From assembly GCA_017935525.1 (NCBI GenBank), contig JAGBHJ010000056.1:1-10351 (forward strand): 10,351 nucleotides of DNA, written 5' to 3'. The notes beneath the pieces are model-generated. The model saw only the letters and a program-made list of their open reading frames with translations. It ran no database searches and was not told the origin of the DNA. Each line of letters starts with the position of its first letter. Position 1 is the first letter of the stretch. Positions 1-6,842 of the stretch are shown in pieces. The DNA is from Clostridia bacterium (lineage in GTDB: Bacteria > Bacillota > Clostridia > HGM11327). The position numbers and the translations under genes are program-made.

Positions 1-330
1 GACGATATTTCTGTGCCCTACTGGTCAATGGCGGAAAACACTCCCCATCCTACCCAAAAGCCCGAAAAGCTTTTGGCAAAGCTGATACTTGCAAGCTCAA
101 ACGAGGGGGATGTGGTGTTTGACCCGTTTTTGGGATCGGGTACCACGGCGGTCACAGCAAAAAAGCTGAAAAGGCACTTTGTGGGAGTTGAGCTTGACGG
201 AGAATACTGTGCCATGGCTCAAAAACGGCTGGAAATGGCAGAGGAGGACAAAAGCATACAGGGCTATACCGATGGAGTGTTTTGGGAGAGGAACACCGTC
301 AAGGAGCAAAAGAAATACAAAAAACAATAA
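1..330 (+). CDS. DNA methyltransferase (N6-adenine/N4-cytosine type), C-terminal fragment
   Basis: The reading frame is open from base 1, so the gene begins upstream of the window; about 109 residues are visible. The frame shows the AdoMet-binding motif FDPFLGSGTT (motif I), preceded by HPTQKPEKLL (motif X region) and followed by FVGVELDGEY (motif II region). Motif X and then motif I near the C-terminus, with the catalytic DPPY-type motif expected upstream, is the order of beta-class amino-methyltransferases; the catalytic motif itself is outside the window. Such enzymes transfer a methyl group from S-adenosylmethionine to the exocyclic amine of adenine or cytosine in a specific site. The tail is lysine-rich and ends at a strong terminator. 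A GTG at base 13 is in frame but internal to the domain and not a credible start. No restriction endonuclease is visible, so orphan versus restriction-modification status is open. Confidence 0.9.
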   Translation, partial: DDISVPYWSMAENTPHPTQKPEKLLAKLILASSNEGDVVFDPFLGSGTTAVTAKKLKRHFVGVELDGEYCAMAQKRLEMAEEDKSIQGYTDGVFWERNTVKEQKKYKKQ

Positions 331-366
331 AAACGACTTATGATACAAGCTGTCATAAGTCGTTTT
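330..366. terminator. Bidirectional intrinsic terminator between convergent genes
   Basis: A perfect 14-bp inverted repeat (330-343 with 353-366) surrounds a 9-nt loop. Its outer arms are AAAA on the left and TTTT on the right, so a short U-tract is formed on either strand. It lies between the methyltransferase stop (328-330, whose last A is the first stem base) and the stop of the convergent XRE gene (374-376). It probably ends both transcripts. Confidence 0.85.
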
Positions 367-373
367 GCTGTAA

Positions 374-670
374 TTACTTCTCTTTTAATGTATTCAAAAA
401 AACCGCCAGCTTGATCTGCTCGTCCGTGGTCAGCTTTCTTATTGCCGTAATAAGCCCGGGATCAATGTCTGTGTCCTCATCGGTAAAAAAGTCTCTTAGT
501 GTTACGCCCAATGCATCACAGATGTATGTTAAAATCTCAATTGTGGGGTTCTTTTTGCCCAGCTCCAACTCTCTTAAGTAGCTCTGGGATATGCCGGAAA
601 TATTTGCTAATTTGTTGGTTGTGATATTACGTGCTTCTCTGAGCTTTACGATCTTTTCTCCTACGTTCAT
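374..670 (-). CDS. XRE-family helix-turn-helix transcriptional regulator
   Basis: This 98-residue protein carries a lambda-repressor/Cro-type helix-turn-helix across roughly residues 5-60. The pattern is classic: KIVKLREARNITTNKLA, then the turn SGISQSYLRELELGKKNPT (recognition helix about 28-37), then a helix with LTYICDALGV. The C-terminal 35 residues are acidic, then helical, with no sensor domain recognised; they may serve dimerisation. The start is supported by an AGGAGG site (677-682) six bases upstream of the ATG. A good promoter (697-725) and an overlapping dyad (710-727) lie upstream, which suggests autoregulation. It is divergent from the carboxypeptidase gene and convergent with the methyltransferase. 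Its target genes cannot be read from the sequence. A restriction-modification controller (C protein) role is possible given the neighbour but unsupported. Confidence 0.88.
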   Translation of the reverse strand: MNVGEKIVKLREARNITTNKLANISGISQSYLRELELGKKNPTIEILTYICDALGVTLRDFFTDEDTDIDPGLITAIRKLTTDEQIKLAVFLNTLKEK

Positions 671-696
671 ATAATACCTCCTTGCTTCTATATAAT

Positions 697-725
697 ATTA
701 TACACGTAATGTTGACAAAAGTCTA
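697..725 (-). promoter_or_regulatory. Promoter of the XRE regulator
   Basis: Read on the minus strand, -35 is TAGACT (720-725; 4 of 6 consensus bases), the spacer is 17 bp (703-719), and -10 is a perfect TATAAT (697-702). The ribosome binding site AGGAGG follows at 677-682. Confidence 0.65.
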
Positions 726-727
726 CA
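710..727. promoter_or_regulatory. Candidate operator: 7+7 dyad over the XRE promoter
   Basis: TGTTGAC (710-716), a 4-base spacer AAAA, and GTCTACA (721-727) form an inverted repeat with one mismatched position out of seven. It overlaps the -35 element and part of the spacer of the XRE promoter, where a bound dimer would block RNA polymerase. Small XRE repressors commonly bind such dyads in their own promoter. Assigning it to this regulator is inference. Confidence 0.5.
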
Positions 728-792
728 TTTATATGCTGATTTATAAATATTTATAGCGATAAGATATGCTCTTTTTGAATATTATTACGGCT

Positions 793-820
793 TTGCACAT
801 AATTCTGACGGCTGCATAAT
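793..820 (+). promoter_or_regulatory. Candidate promoter of the carboxypeptidase gene
   Basis: TTGCAC (793-798), a 16-bp spacer and CATAAT (815-820) lie just upstream of a strong ribosome binding site AAAGGAGG (834-841), which is six bases from the ATG at 848. The -10 matches consensus at 5 of 6 positions. The leader would be very short. Confidence 0.5.
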
Positions 821-847
821 ATCATGTAATAAAAAAGGAGGTAAGAT

Positions 848-2026
848 ATGAAAAGGATAACTTTGTTTATTATTACGTTGATCATGACGGTGAGCTTGTT
901 GGGCAGGGGCTCCGTCAATGCACAGGTGGAGGCGTTTGTGCTGAATTACGACGTTTCTGCCGCAATGCTGGTGGAGTATGAAACAGGAGAGGTGCTTTAT
1001 TCTTACAACGAAACAAAGCACGTGCCCATTGCGTCCATCACAAAGGTGATGACGCTTATTCTGGCGTTTGAAGCCATCGAAAGCGGAGTGTTGGCGTATG
1101 ACGACACAGTAACCGTCAGCGCGGATGCTTCCGCCATGGGAGGGTCGGGCGTGTTTTTGTACACGGGGGAGACTGTAAAGGTGGAGGACCTTTTTAAGGC
1201 GATAATCGTTGCATCTGCCAATGATGCCTGCGTTGCCATTGCAGAGGCTGTGGCGGGCAGTCAGTCCCAATTTGTGGTGCAGATGAACAACAAGGCAAAG
1301 GCTTTGGGTATGACTGATACCAATTTTGTAAACTGTACGGGATTGCCGGACAGCGGATATTATTGCTGTGCAAGGGATGTTGCTATTATGTCCCGTGAGC
1401 TTATGAGTCATCAGGATTATTTCCGTTGGAGCTCTATTTGGCTGGATACAATGGACAATATCAAGAATAAGACAGTCATCACCAATACCAATAAGCTGGT
1501 GAGGTTTTATAACGGCTGTGACGGCACCAAGACGGGCTTTACCAATGATGCGATGCATTGCGTTACTGCCAGCGCAAAGCGAAACGGCACTCGCTATATT
1601 GCCATCGTGCTGGGGGCAAAAAGCTCTGACGAAAGGTTTTCTCTTGCCAAGGAGCTTTTGAATTACGGCTTTGCAAATTACAAGGCAGTAAAGGTGGTGG
1701 AAAAGGGCACGGTGTTTGACGGCTCGGGCAATCTTAAGGTCACAATGGGTAACGTGGACTATATTGACGGGGAGGCTGCGGCGGACGTTGTACGTGTGGC
1801 AGAGCTTTCGCAAAAGGTGGATTACACGGTAACAAGCATCCCCGATGCCACTATAACCGCACCCGTTAAGGTGGGGGATAAGATAGGCTACTTTATTGTG
1901 TATGCAAACGGAGAGGAGATAGCAAGGATAGATATGCTGGCAAAGAGTGACGTCACCAAGCTGAAATTTGTTGACTACGTCAGCGCATTGTTTGGCAGGT
2001 GGATGCTGGCAAGGGCGGAAAAGTAA
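848..2026 (+). CDS. D-alanyl-D-alanine carboxypeptidase (serine-type PBP, peptidase S11)
   Basis: This 392-residue secreted enzyme removes the terminal D-Ala from peptidoglycan pentapeptides and so limits cross-linking. The N-terminus is a signal peptide (about residues 1-25, likely cleavage after VNA). All three penicillin-binding motifs are present: SITK with nucleophile Ser63 and Lys66, SAN at 123-125, and KTG at 228-230. The surrounding signatures (PIASITKVMT, AMGGSGVFL, CDGTKTGFT) are typical of the DacA/DacF group. Residues about 280-370 fit the C-terminal beta domain of PBP5-like enzymes. The last 20 residues (from FVDYVSALFG) could be the usual amphipathic membrane anchor. The length is normal for the family. 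It is divergent from the XRE gene, and the next gene has its own promoter, so it is probably monocistronic. No sporulation operon follows it, so the symbol dacF is not assigned. Confidence 0.95.
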   Translation: MKRITLFIITLIMTVSLLGRGSVNAQVEAFVLNYDVSAAMLVEYETGEVLYSYNETKHVPIASITKVMTLILAFEAIESGVLAYDDTVTVSADASAMGGSGVFLYTGETVKVEDLFKAIIVASANDACVAIAEAVAGSQSQFVVQMNNKAKALGMTDTNFVNCTGLPDSGYYCCARDVAIMSRELMSHQDYFRWSSIWLDTMDNIKNKTVITNTNKLVRFYNGCDGTKTGFTNDAMHCVTASAKRNGTRYIAIVLGAKSSDERFSLAKELLNYGFANYKAVKVVEKGTVFDGSGNLKVTMGNVDYIDGEAAADVVRVAELSQKVDYTVTSIPDATITAPVKVGDKIGYFIVYANGEEIARIDMLAKSDVTKLKFVDYVSALFGRWMLARAEK

Positions 2027-2054
2027 ATTTTTATGAAACTTTTGATTTCGCCTA

Positions 2055-2083
2055 TTGACAAATATGAGAAAATATAATATCAT
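2055..2083 (+). promoter_or_regulatory. Promoter of the LRR-dockerin / glycosyltransferase operon
   Basis: A perfect -35 TTGACA (2055-2060), a 17-bp spacer and TATCAT (2078-2083; 5 of 6) lie in the 141-bp gap after the carboxypeptidase gene. The expected leader is about 75 nt. The ribosome binding site is weak (GAGG at 2153-2156, 11 bases before the ATG). No T-tailed hairpin was found after the carboxypeptidase stop, so some read-through is possible. Confidence 0.65.
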
Positions 2084-2167
2084 AGTAGTATCATCCGTTT
2101 AGTGTATGTTTTTACGGTATTCGGTATCATCAAATGACAAAACAATAATATTGAGGATGCGCTACTT

Positions 2168-4738
2168 ATGAAAAAAGCCTTTAAGAGTATAATATCTGCC
2201 TTGCTTGCGGTGGGGATACTGCTGTGCCCCATGACTTTGACCAGGTCTGCAAGAGCAGATACCTTTTATCAGACCTTTATGTCCCTTTGTCAGGGGCAGG
2301 ATTGGCTGGTATCCATTGTAAATTCCGAGTTTTTAAAAAATGGGCAGAGATTTTCCGACCAGACTCTTGAGGATGACCCCGTTATTTTGGGAATAACGGA
2401 GCTGGTGGTGCCTGCGGAGGGCATTACGGCAATACCCGAGGCGGTAAAGTATTTCAAGAATCTTTCTGCGGTGGACGTATCCTATAATCAGATATCGGAT
2501 CTTTCTCCGCTGAATGCTTGCGGTGGGTTGACTTATATCAAGGCGGACGGCAATAATATCGCATCGGTTGATACGAGTGCTTTTGCAGGGCTTGACACGT
2601 TACTGCTGTCCGACAATCTGCTGAAGACAATGCCTGTCTTGACTGCAAACTCAATGCTTACAACGCTGGATCTTTCCAACAACAACATACGAGAGGTAAC
2701 GTCCCTTGCAGGGCTTGAGTATTTGACCTACGTTGACCTCTCCAATAATATGCTCTCAACCGCATACGGGCTTGGCGAGCTTATAATGGATGCGGAGTAC
2801 GGCTCCACCTATCTGGATCTGTCCTACAACAGACTCACAAGCGTGGAGTTCTCAAAAAATCTGAAGTCAGTCACATCGCTGGACGTGTCCCACAATCTGA
2901 TCAGCTCGGGACTTGAGAACATAGCGGATGACGTTGTAACGCTGGATATTTCCCACAACAATATTACTTCAGCATCGGGTCTTGCGGGCAAAACAGGGCT
3001 GAGAAGCCTTGACCTGTCCCACAATCTGCTGACAACAGTGGAGGATTTTAACACCTGCGCTAAGCTTATAGCTCTGGATATTTCCGCAAATAAGATAACG
3101 GATACCCGAGGTCTTGACGGCTTTGTTGATCTGGAGCTGCTGGACCTTTCCTACAACGGGCTTAAGGGAGTACCCCTTTGCACAGCGCTGACAAAGCTGA
3201 AGCAGTTGGATCTGTCACACAATTCCATCGTAAGCTTTGCGCTTATAAACAGATATGCTTCCCTTGAGGTTTTGGATGCATCCCACAACCTTACGGATGA
3301 CTTTTCTGCCATCAACGCAATGAAGAACCTTGTATATGCGGATTTCTCGTACAATTCTATTATGTCCGCATATAACGAGCTTTACAAGACCACGCCTTCC
3401 ATGAGGGTGTTAAAGCTTTCGGGCAACAGCTTTTCTGCGGCTGAGCTGGCAAACGTGCTGGCAAACGGTTACAGCGAGATATGGCTGGGGGATATGGACC
3501 TTTCCGACAAGCTGCCCGATATGACATTGTACCCCACGGTGGCGGAGATATACCTCAGCGGCTCAACGCTGACGGATAATGACGTTGCAAATCTGTTTGC
3601 CAGAAACGACTATACTGGTATTGGCTTGGGTGGTATTATTGACGATAACATTGTGGCAAGACTCGGAGATATGGATGCTCTGCTGACGTTGGATCTTTCG
3701 GGTACTGCGTATATGAATGAGTACATCGACATAATCAATACCTTTAACGTTCCGGAGATATCGTTGAGAAATTGCGGTCTTACCTCCATACCCATGAGCG
3801 TTCTGGACGGTGCTATCAAGCGTATCGATTGCTCTGCAAACAATATTGAGGTCGTTCCCAACGAGCTGCTGCTTGCGGCGGTATATAAGGGTGTAAGGAT
3901 AGATTTTTCTGACAACAAGATAATGGAAAACCACGGTCTCTATCCCTACGTAGAGGACATAGGATATAATTTTGACGGCAATTATTTGGATATAAACGGC
4001 GACAGGGGCATCAGCTTCTCCGACAGCGAGATCAAGTGCAGCGTTGGCGAAACGGTTGACCTTTATTCAAGGCTCAGTATTATCGGCATTTATGATAAGC
4101 TGGATATCCCCATGGTGGACAAGGACTCCCTTGCAATTGAGCTTGTCAGCGGCAAGGCTTCCAAGGTGACTATTGATGAGGCGGCAATTACGGTTACTGT
4201 CAACAAGAGGATCACAAAGATGGAGGATCTGGTAATAAAGGTTTCCGTCAAGGAAAACAGACGGGAAAGATTCAGCACCACCGTGCAGATATTTACGGAA
4301 AACGTTCCCGTAACGGAGGGCAAGTTTGAGGATATCGAGGTTATTTATGGTATAGAGCTTGGCACAACGTACGAGGCGCTGCTTAAGTCCTTTGGTGTGG
4401 ATGACGATATTACCGTACAGGCATTTGCTCCCGACGGTACAGAGTGTATTCCCGAGGACCCTGTTGGTACGGGCGCGGTGATAAAAATGACTGATAACGA
4501 TACCGGAGAGGTGATCTTTGAAAAGACTGCCGTTATATTTGGTGACTGTAACGGCAACGGAAAGATAAACTCTACCGACGTATTGCTTATAAAGCGACAT
4601 ATTTTCCGTCAGGCAACACTTTCGGGTGTGTATTTCTTTGCGGCGGACGTTTATGACAACAACAAGATAAATTCTACGGATATACTCCTTGTAAAGAGGC
4701 ACATATTCCGTCAGAGCGTTATCTCACAGACAAGATAA
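2168..4738 (+). CDS. Secreted leucine-rich-repeat protein with C-terminal type I dockerin
   Basis: This 856-residue protein starts with a signal peptide (about 1-30, likely cleavage after ARA). A cap region reaches about residue 75. About 20 leucine-rich repeats follow to about residue 590, with cores such as LDLSHNLL and LDISHNNI. From about 216 to 391 the spacing is a very regular 22 residues, as in SDS22/internalin-like repeats; later repeats are more divergent. Residues about 620-715 look like a beta-rich Ig-like module. Residues about 718-790 (GTTYEALLKSF, later VGTGAVIKM) match a module often found just before dockerins in Clostridia. The dockerin is at 791-856: two EF-hand-like loops, each followed by a near-identical helix (LLIKRHIFRQ and LLVKRHIFRQ). 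Dockerins bind cohesins on scaffoldins, so the protein is probably tethered to a cellulosome-like complex or cell-surface cohesin and uses the LRRs for protein or glycan binding. No catalytic domain is seen. Confidence 0.93.
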   Translation: MKKAFKSIISALLAVGILLCPMTLTRSARADTFYQTFMSLCQGQDWLVSIVNSEFLKNGQRFSDQTLEDDPVILGITELVVPAEGITAIPEAVKYFKNLSAVDVSYNQISDLSPLNACGGLTYIKADGNNIASVDTSAFAGLDTLLLSDNLLKTMPVLTANSMLTTLDLSNNNIREVTSLAGLEYLTYVDLSNNMLSTAYGLGELIMDAEYGSTYLDLSYNRLTSVEFSKNLKSVTSLDVSHNLISSGLENIADDVVTLDISHNNITSASGLAGKTGLRSLDLSHNLLTTVEDFNTCAKLIALDISANKITDTRGLDGFVDLELLDLSYNGLKGVPLCTALTKLKQLDLSHNSIVSFALINRYASLEVLDASHNLTDDFSAINAMKNLVYADFSYNSIMSAYNELYKTTPSMRVLKLSGNSFSAAELANVLANGYSEIWLGDMDLSDKLPDMTLYPTVAEIYLSGSTLTDNDVANLFARNDYTGIGLGGIIDDNIVARLGDMDALLTLDLSGTAYMNEYIDIINTFNVPEISLRNCGLTSIPMSVLDGAIKRIDCSANNIEVVPNELLLAAVYKGVRIDFSDNKIMENHGLYPYVEDIGYNFDGNYLDINGDRGISFSDSEIKCSVGETVDLYSRLSIIGIYDKLDIPMVDKDSLAIELVSGKASKVTIDEAAITVTVNKRITKMEDLVIKVSVKENRRERFSTTVQIFTENVPVTEGKFEDIEVIYGIELGTTYEALLKSFGVDDDITVQAFAPDGTECIPEDPVGTGAVIKMTDNDTGEVIFEKTAVIFGDCNGNGKINSTDVLLIKRHIFRQATLSGVYFFAADVYDNNKINSTDILLVKRHIFRQSVISQTR
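4538..4735 (+). other. Dockerin type I module (within the LRR protein)
   Basis: Residues 791-856. Calcium loop 1 is complete: D793, N795, N797, N801 and D804 occupy the usual coordinating positions. Loop 2 has D827, N831, N835 and D838, but Tyr829 replaces the usual Asn/Asp at position 3. Cohesin-contact positions 10-11 are Ser-Thr in both repeats (802-803 and 836-837), and Lys-Arg follows in both helices, giving the symmetry that underlies dual-mode cohesin binding. The duplicated segments are nearly identical in protein sequence. Confidence 0.9.
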
Positions 4739-4747
4739 GGTGGAAAA

Positions 4748-5938
4748 ATGAAGATTGCCGGGTTGAATTCTGTTTTTTATGGCAGTACAGGTAAAATTAT
4801 GAGGCAAATAGCCGAAAGCGGCAAGGACAGGCATGAGTTTTTGCTCTGTGCCCCCAACGGAAGGCATAATCCCGTTGCTCCCGATGACAACTGCTTTGTA
4901 TTCGGCGGCAGGTGGGATGAGGATATTCACCTGGCAATGACCAGATTTACGGGGCTCCACGGATGCTTTTCCAAGAGTGCAACAAGGTCTCTTATCAAAA
5001 GGCTGGAGGAGTTTGACCCCGACGTGCTCCATATGCACAATCTCCACAGCTCCTACGTCAATCTGGAAATGCTTTTCGACTACATCAAGCAGAGTAAGGT
5101 AAAGACCGTGTGGACGCTTCACGACTGTTGGGCGTTTACAGGTCATTGTCCTCACTACCTGTATGCAGGCTGTGACAAATGGTTGACGGAATGTGGCAAG
5201 TGTCCCATATACAAGAGCTATCCCAACAGCTACGTTGATACCTCCCGTATGTTGTTTGCAAAAAAGCAGGAATGGTTTTGCGGTGTGGAGAATATGACCA
5301 TCGTGACGCCGTCAGAGTGGCTGGCGGGGGAGGTAAAAAGGTCGTTTTTGGGGGATTACCCCGTCCGTGTAATCAACAACGGCATTGACCTTGGAGTGTT
5401 TAAGCCCTGCGGCGACTTTAAGCAGAAGCACGGCATAGAGGACAAAAAGATGGTGCTGGGCGTTTCCTTTAACTGGAACGAGCGCAAGGGAATAGACGTT
5501 TTTGTGCGCCTGGCTCAGATGCTGGGGGATGAGTACAAGGTGGTGCTGGTGGGTGTAAAGGACGATGTCAAGGAAAAGCTGCCAAAGCAGATACTTGCCA
5601 TCGGAAGAACGCAAAACCAGCAGGAGCTTGCGGAAATCTATTCTGCGGCGGACGTATTTGTAAACGCCACCAGGGAGGACAATTTCCCTACGGTAAACAT
5701 AGAGGCAATAGCCTGCGGAACGCCCATCGTGACCTTTGACATGGGCGGCAGCAAGGAGATGCTGGATGATACCTGCGGAATTGCGGTAAAGCTTAACGAT
5801 ATTGACGGAATGTATAACAGCATCGTTGATGTGTGCTGCGGCAACGGGCTGACGGCGGATGCTTGCCAAAAGCGTGCGGGCTTGTACAATATGTACGACA
5901 GATTCAGCGAGTATATAAGGCTGTACGAAGAAGTATAA
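4748..5938 (+). CDS. GT-B fold glycosyltransferase, family GT4-like
   Basis: This 396-residue cytoplasmic enzyme of the GT4 type transfers a sugar from a nucleotide-sugar donor to a glycan or lipid-linked acceptor. The N-terminal acceptor domain begins MKIAGLNSVF, followed by a Gly-rich turn GSTGK and later DVLHMHNLH. The linker has TPSEWLA and VINNGIDL. The C-terminal donor domain has NERKG (Lys247) and EDNFPTVNIEAIACGTPIV; the second catalytic-type acidic residue is Glu319, with Asp311 eight positions before it. Cysteines 127, 134, 142, 149 and 152 cluster in a HDCWAFTGHC...CGKCP segment, typical of WcaC-like members. The ribosome binding site AAGGTGG (4737-4743) overlaps the stop codon of the LRR-dockerin gene, so the two are translationally coupled. 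Donor and acceptor cannot be read from sequence. No other polysaccharide gene is nearby, so the context may point to surface or protein glycan work, which is speculative. Confidence 0.92.
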   Translation: MKIAGLNSVFYGSTGKIMRQIAESGKDRHEFLLCAPNGRHNPVAPDDNCFVFGGRWDEDIHLAMTRFTGLHGCFSKSATRSLIKRLEEFDPDVLHMHNLHSSYVNLEMLFDYIKQSKVKTVWTLHDCWAFTGHCPHYLYAGCDKWLTECGKCPIYKSYPNSYVDTSRMLFAKKQEWFCGVENMTIVTPSEWLAGEVKRSFLGDYPVRVINNGIDLGVFKPCGDFKQKHGIEDKKMVLGVSFNWNERKGIDVFVRLAQMLGDEYKVVLVGVKDDVKEKLPKQILAIGRTQNQQELAEIYSAADVFVNATREDNFPTVNIEAIACGTPIVTFDMGGSKEMLDDTCGIAVKLNDIDGMYNSIVDVCCGNGLTADACQKRAGLYNMYDRFSEYIRLYEEV

Positions 5939-6018
5939 ATTGTATGTCACAATAAGATATACGTGTTGTAAATAAAATCGATAAAATATATTCCGGTGAC
6001 TATGGGATATTGCTAAAG

Positions 6019-6046
6019 GGACAGAGAATTTGTTTATTCTCTGTCC
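6019..6046. terminator. Terminator between glycosyltransferase and convergent membrane protein
   Basis: An 11-bp perfect stem (6019-6029 with 6036-6046) surrounds a 6-nt loop, flanked by TTT on the plus strand and AAA on the other side. It serves the plus-strand operon. On the minus strand it overlaps the stop codon (6034-6036) and last codons of the membrane protein. The short U-tract makes it moderate in predicted strength. Confidence 0.7.
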
Positions 6047-6756
6047 TTTCTGTTCTTTGAATGCATTTGTGATGCAGTTGCCACCATGCCCATTGCCACG
6101 TAAGCAGATGCAATGCTGATAAAGCACACGAAAAACAAACTAACACCCACAGAAACTGTCCGTGGCAGTCCTATAATGCCGCAGAGGGTTGCCTGCAGGG
6201 AGAATAAAGACATAAGCACGATGACCAGATCCAGCCTTTTGGATGCCAATATCAGCGGGCGGTGGTTTGCTTTGTTGCTGTGCAGGACAACAATGCCCAC
6301 TCTGTACAAGGTATAAAGCATTGATGCAACTGTTACTACCACCGTGCGGGAGGAGGGCTGGGGGAAGCTTGCGGTGACGACCAGCACTGCCACCATTGCT
6401 ATGCTGAGCAAAAGAATAAAAACTCCGCAGTTGCCGTAAAGCCGCCATTCGTAGCATACTCGCAGGGGCTTTGACGTGATGCAGGATACTTTTTTGTTGT
6501 TGATCATAAGGGAGTATCTGATAAGGGAGAGGATGATGTAGTACAGCGCAACCGTCCCCATAAGGTAGGAGTCAAAAATGATGTTGGAAATAAAATAGAA
6601 TACCGCATAGCCGACGTTCAGCAGGACGTTGCGGATAAGGTCAAAGCGGTAACGCCATTCGCGGTCGTAAAGGTAACGGGCGATTGGCTTGATACGGCTG
6701 ATGCGACGGAGCAGAGCAGAGGCTCCTTTGCGGACTGCGGGGATAAGTGACTTCAT
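6034..6756 (-). CDS. Multi-pass integral membrane protein of unknown function
   Basis: I do not recognise the family. From the ATG at 6754-6756 the protein has 240 residues. The first 45 are very basic (many Arg/Lys, with RKGASALLRRISRIK), then about six hydrophobic segments follow: roughly 43-61, 65-84, 111-130, 137-158, 174-197 and 202-227. The C-terminus is polar and basic (SKNRKDRE). The frame is open further upstream to 6861, but the longer version would run through the yebC terminator and into the end of yebC. The chosen start has an AAAAAAGGT ribosome binding site just upstream. It sits 86 bp downstream of yebC, beyond a strong terminator, so it probably has its own weak promoter (a TATACT is at 6771-6776) or relies on read-through. 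No catalytic motif or transporter signature was seen. Confidence 0.75.
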   Translation of the reverse strand: MKSLIPAVRKGASALLRRISRIKPIARYLYDREWRYRFDLIRNVLLNVGYAVFYFISNIIFDSYLMGTVALYYIILSLIRYSLMINNKKVSCITSKPLRVCYEWRLYGNCGVFILLLSIAMVAVLVVTASFPQPSSRTVVVTVASMLYTLYRVGIVVLHSNKANHRPLILASKRLDLVIVLMSLFSLQATLCGIIGLPRTVSVGVSLFFVCFISIASAYVAMGMVATASQMHSKNRKDRE

Positions 6757-6790
6757 ATACCTTTTTTGAATAGTATATGATGGAAGCAAT

Positions 6791-6825
6791 AAAAAATACC
6801 GATGCACCAAAACGGTACATCGGTA
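6791..6825 (-). terminator. Intrinsic terminator of yebC
   Basis: Read on the minus strand, a 12-bp stem (6814-6825 with 6797-6808, including one G-U wobble) closes a 5-nt loop and is followed at once by six Ts (6796-6791). It starts 18 bases past the yebC stop codon. This is a textbook intrinsic terminator. Confidence 0.88.
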
Positions 6826-6842
6826 ATCTGCTTTTTGTGGGA

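Noticed and set aside
1..670. Methyltransferase plus XRE regulator as a restriction-modification system with controller protein
   Set aside because: The genes are convergent with a shared terminator and no endonuclease is visible; there is no direct support in the window.
712..738. Plus-strand TTGACA as a -35 for the carboxypeptidase gene
   Set aside because: The only nearby -10 (TATGCT) is 15 bp away and poor; the pair at 793-820 fits better.
785..2083. Long minus-strand open frame opposite the carboxypeptidase gene
   Set aside because: Its translation is low-complexity in style (His/Cys/Arg-rich) with no domain, while the plus strand encodes a complete enzyme with all motifs.
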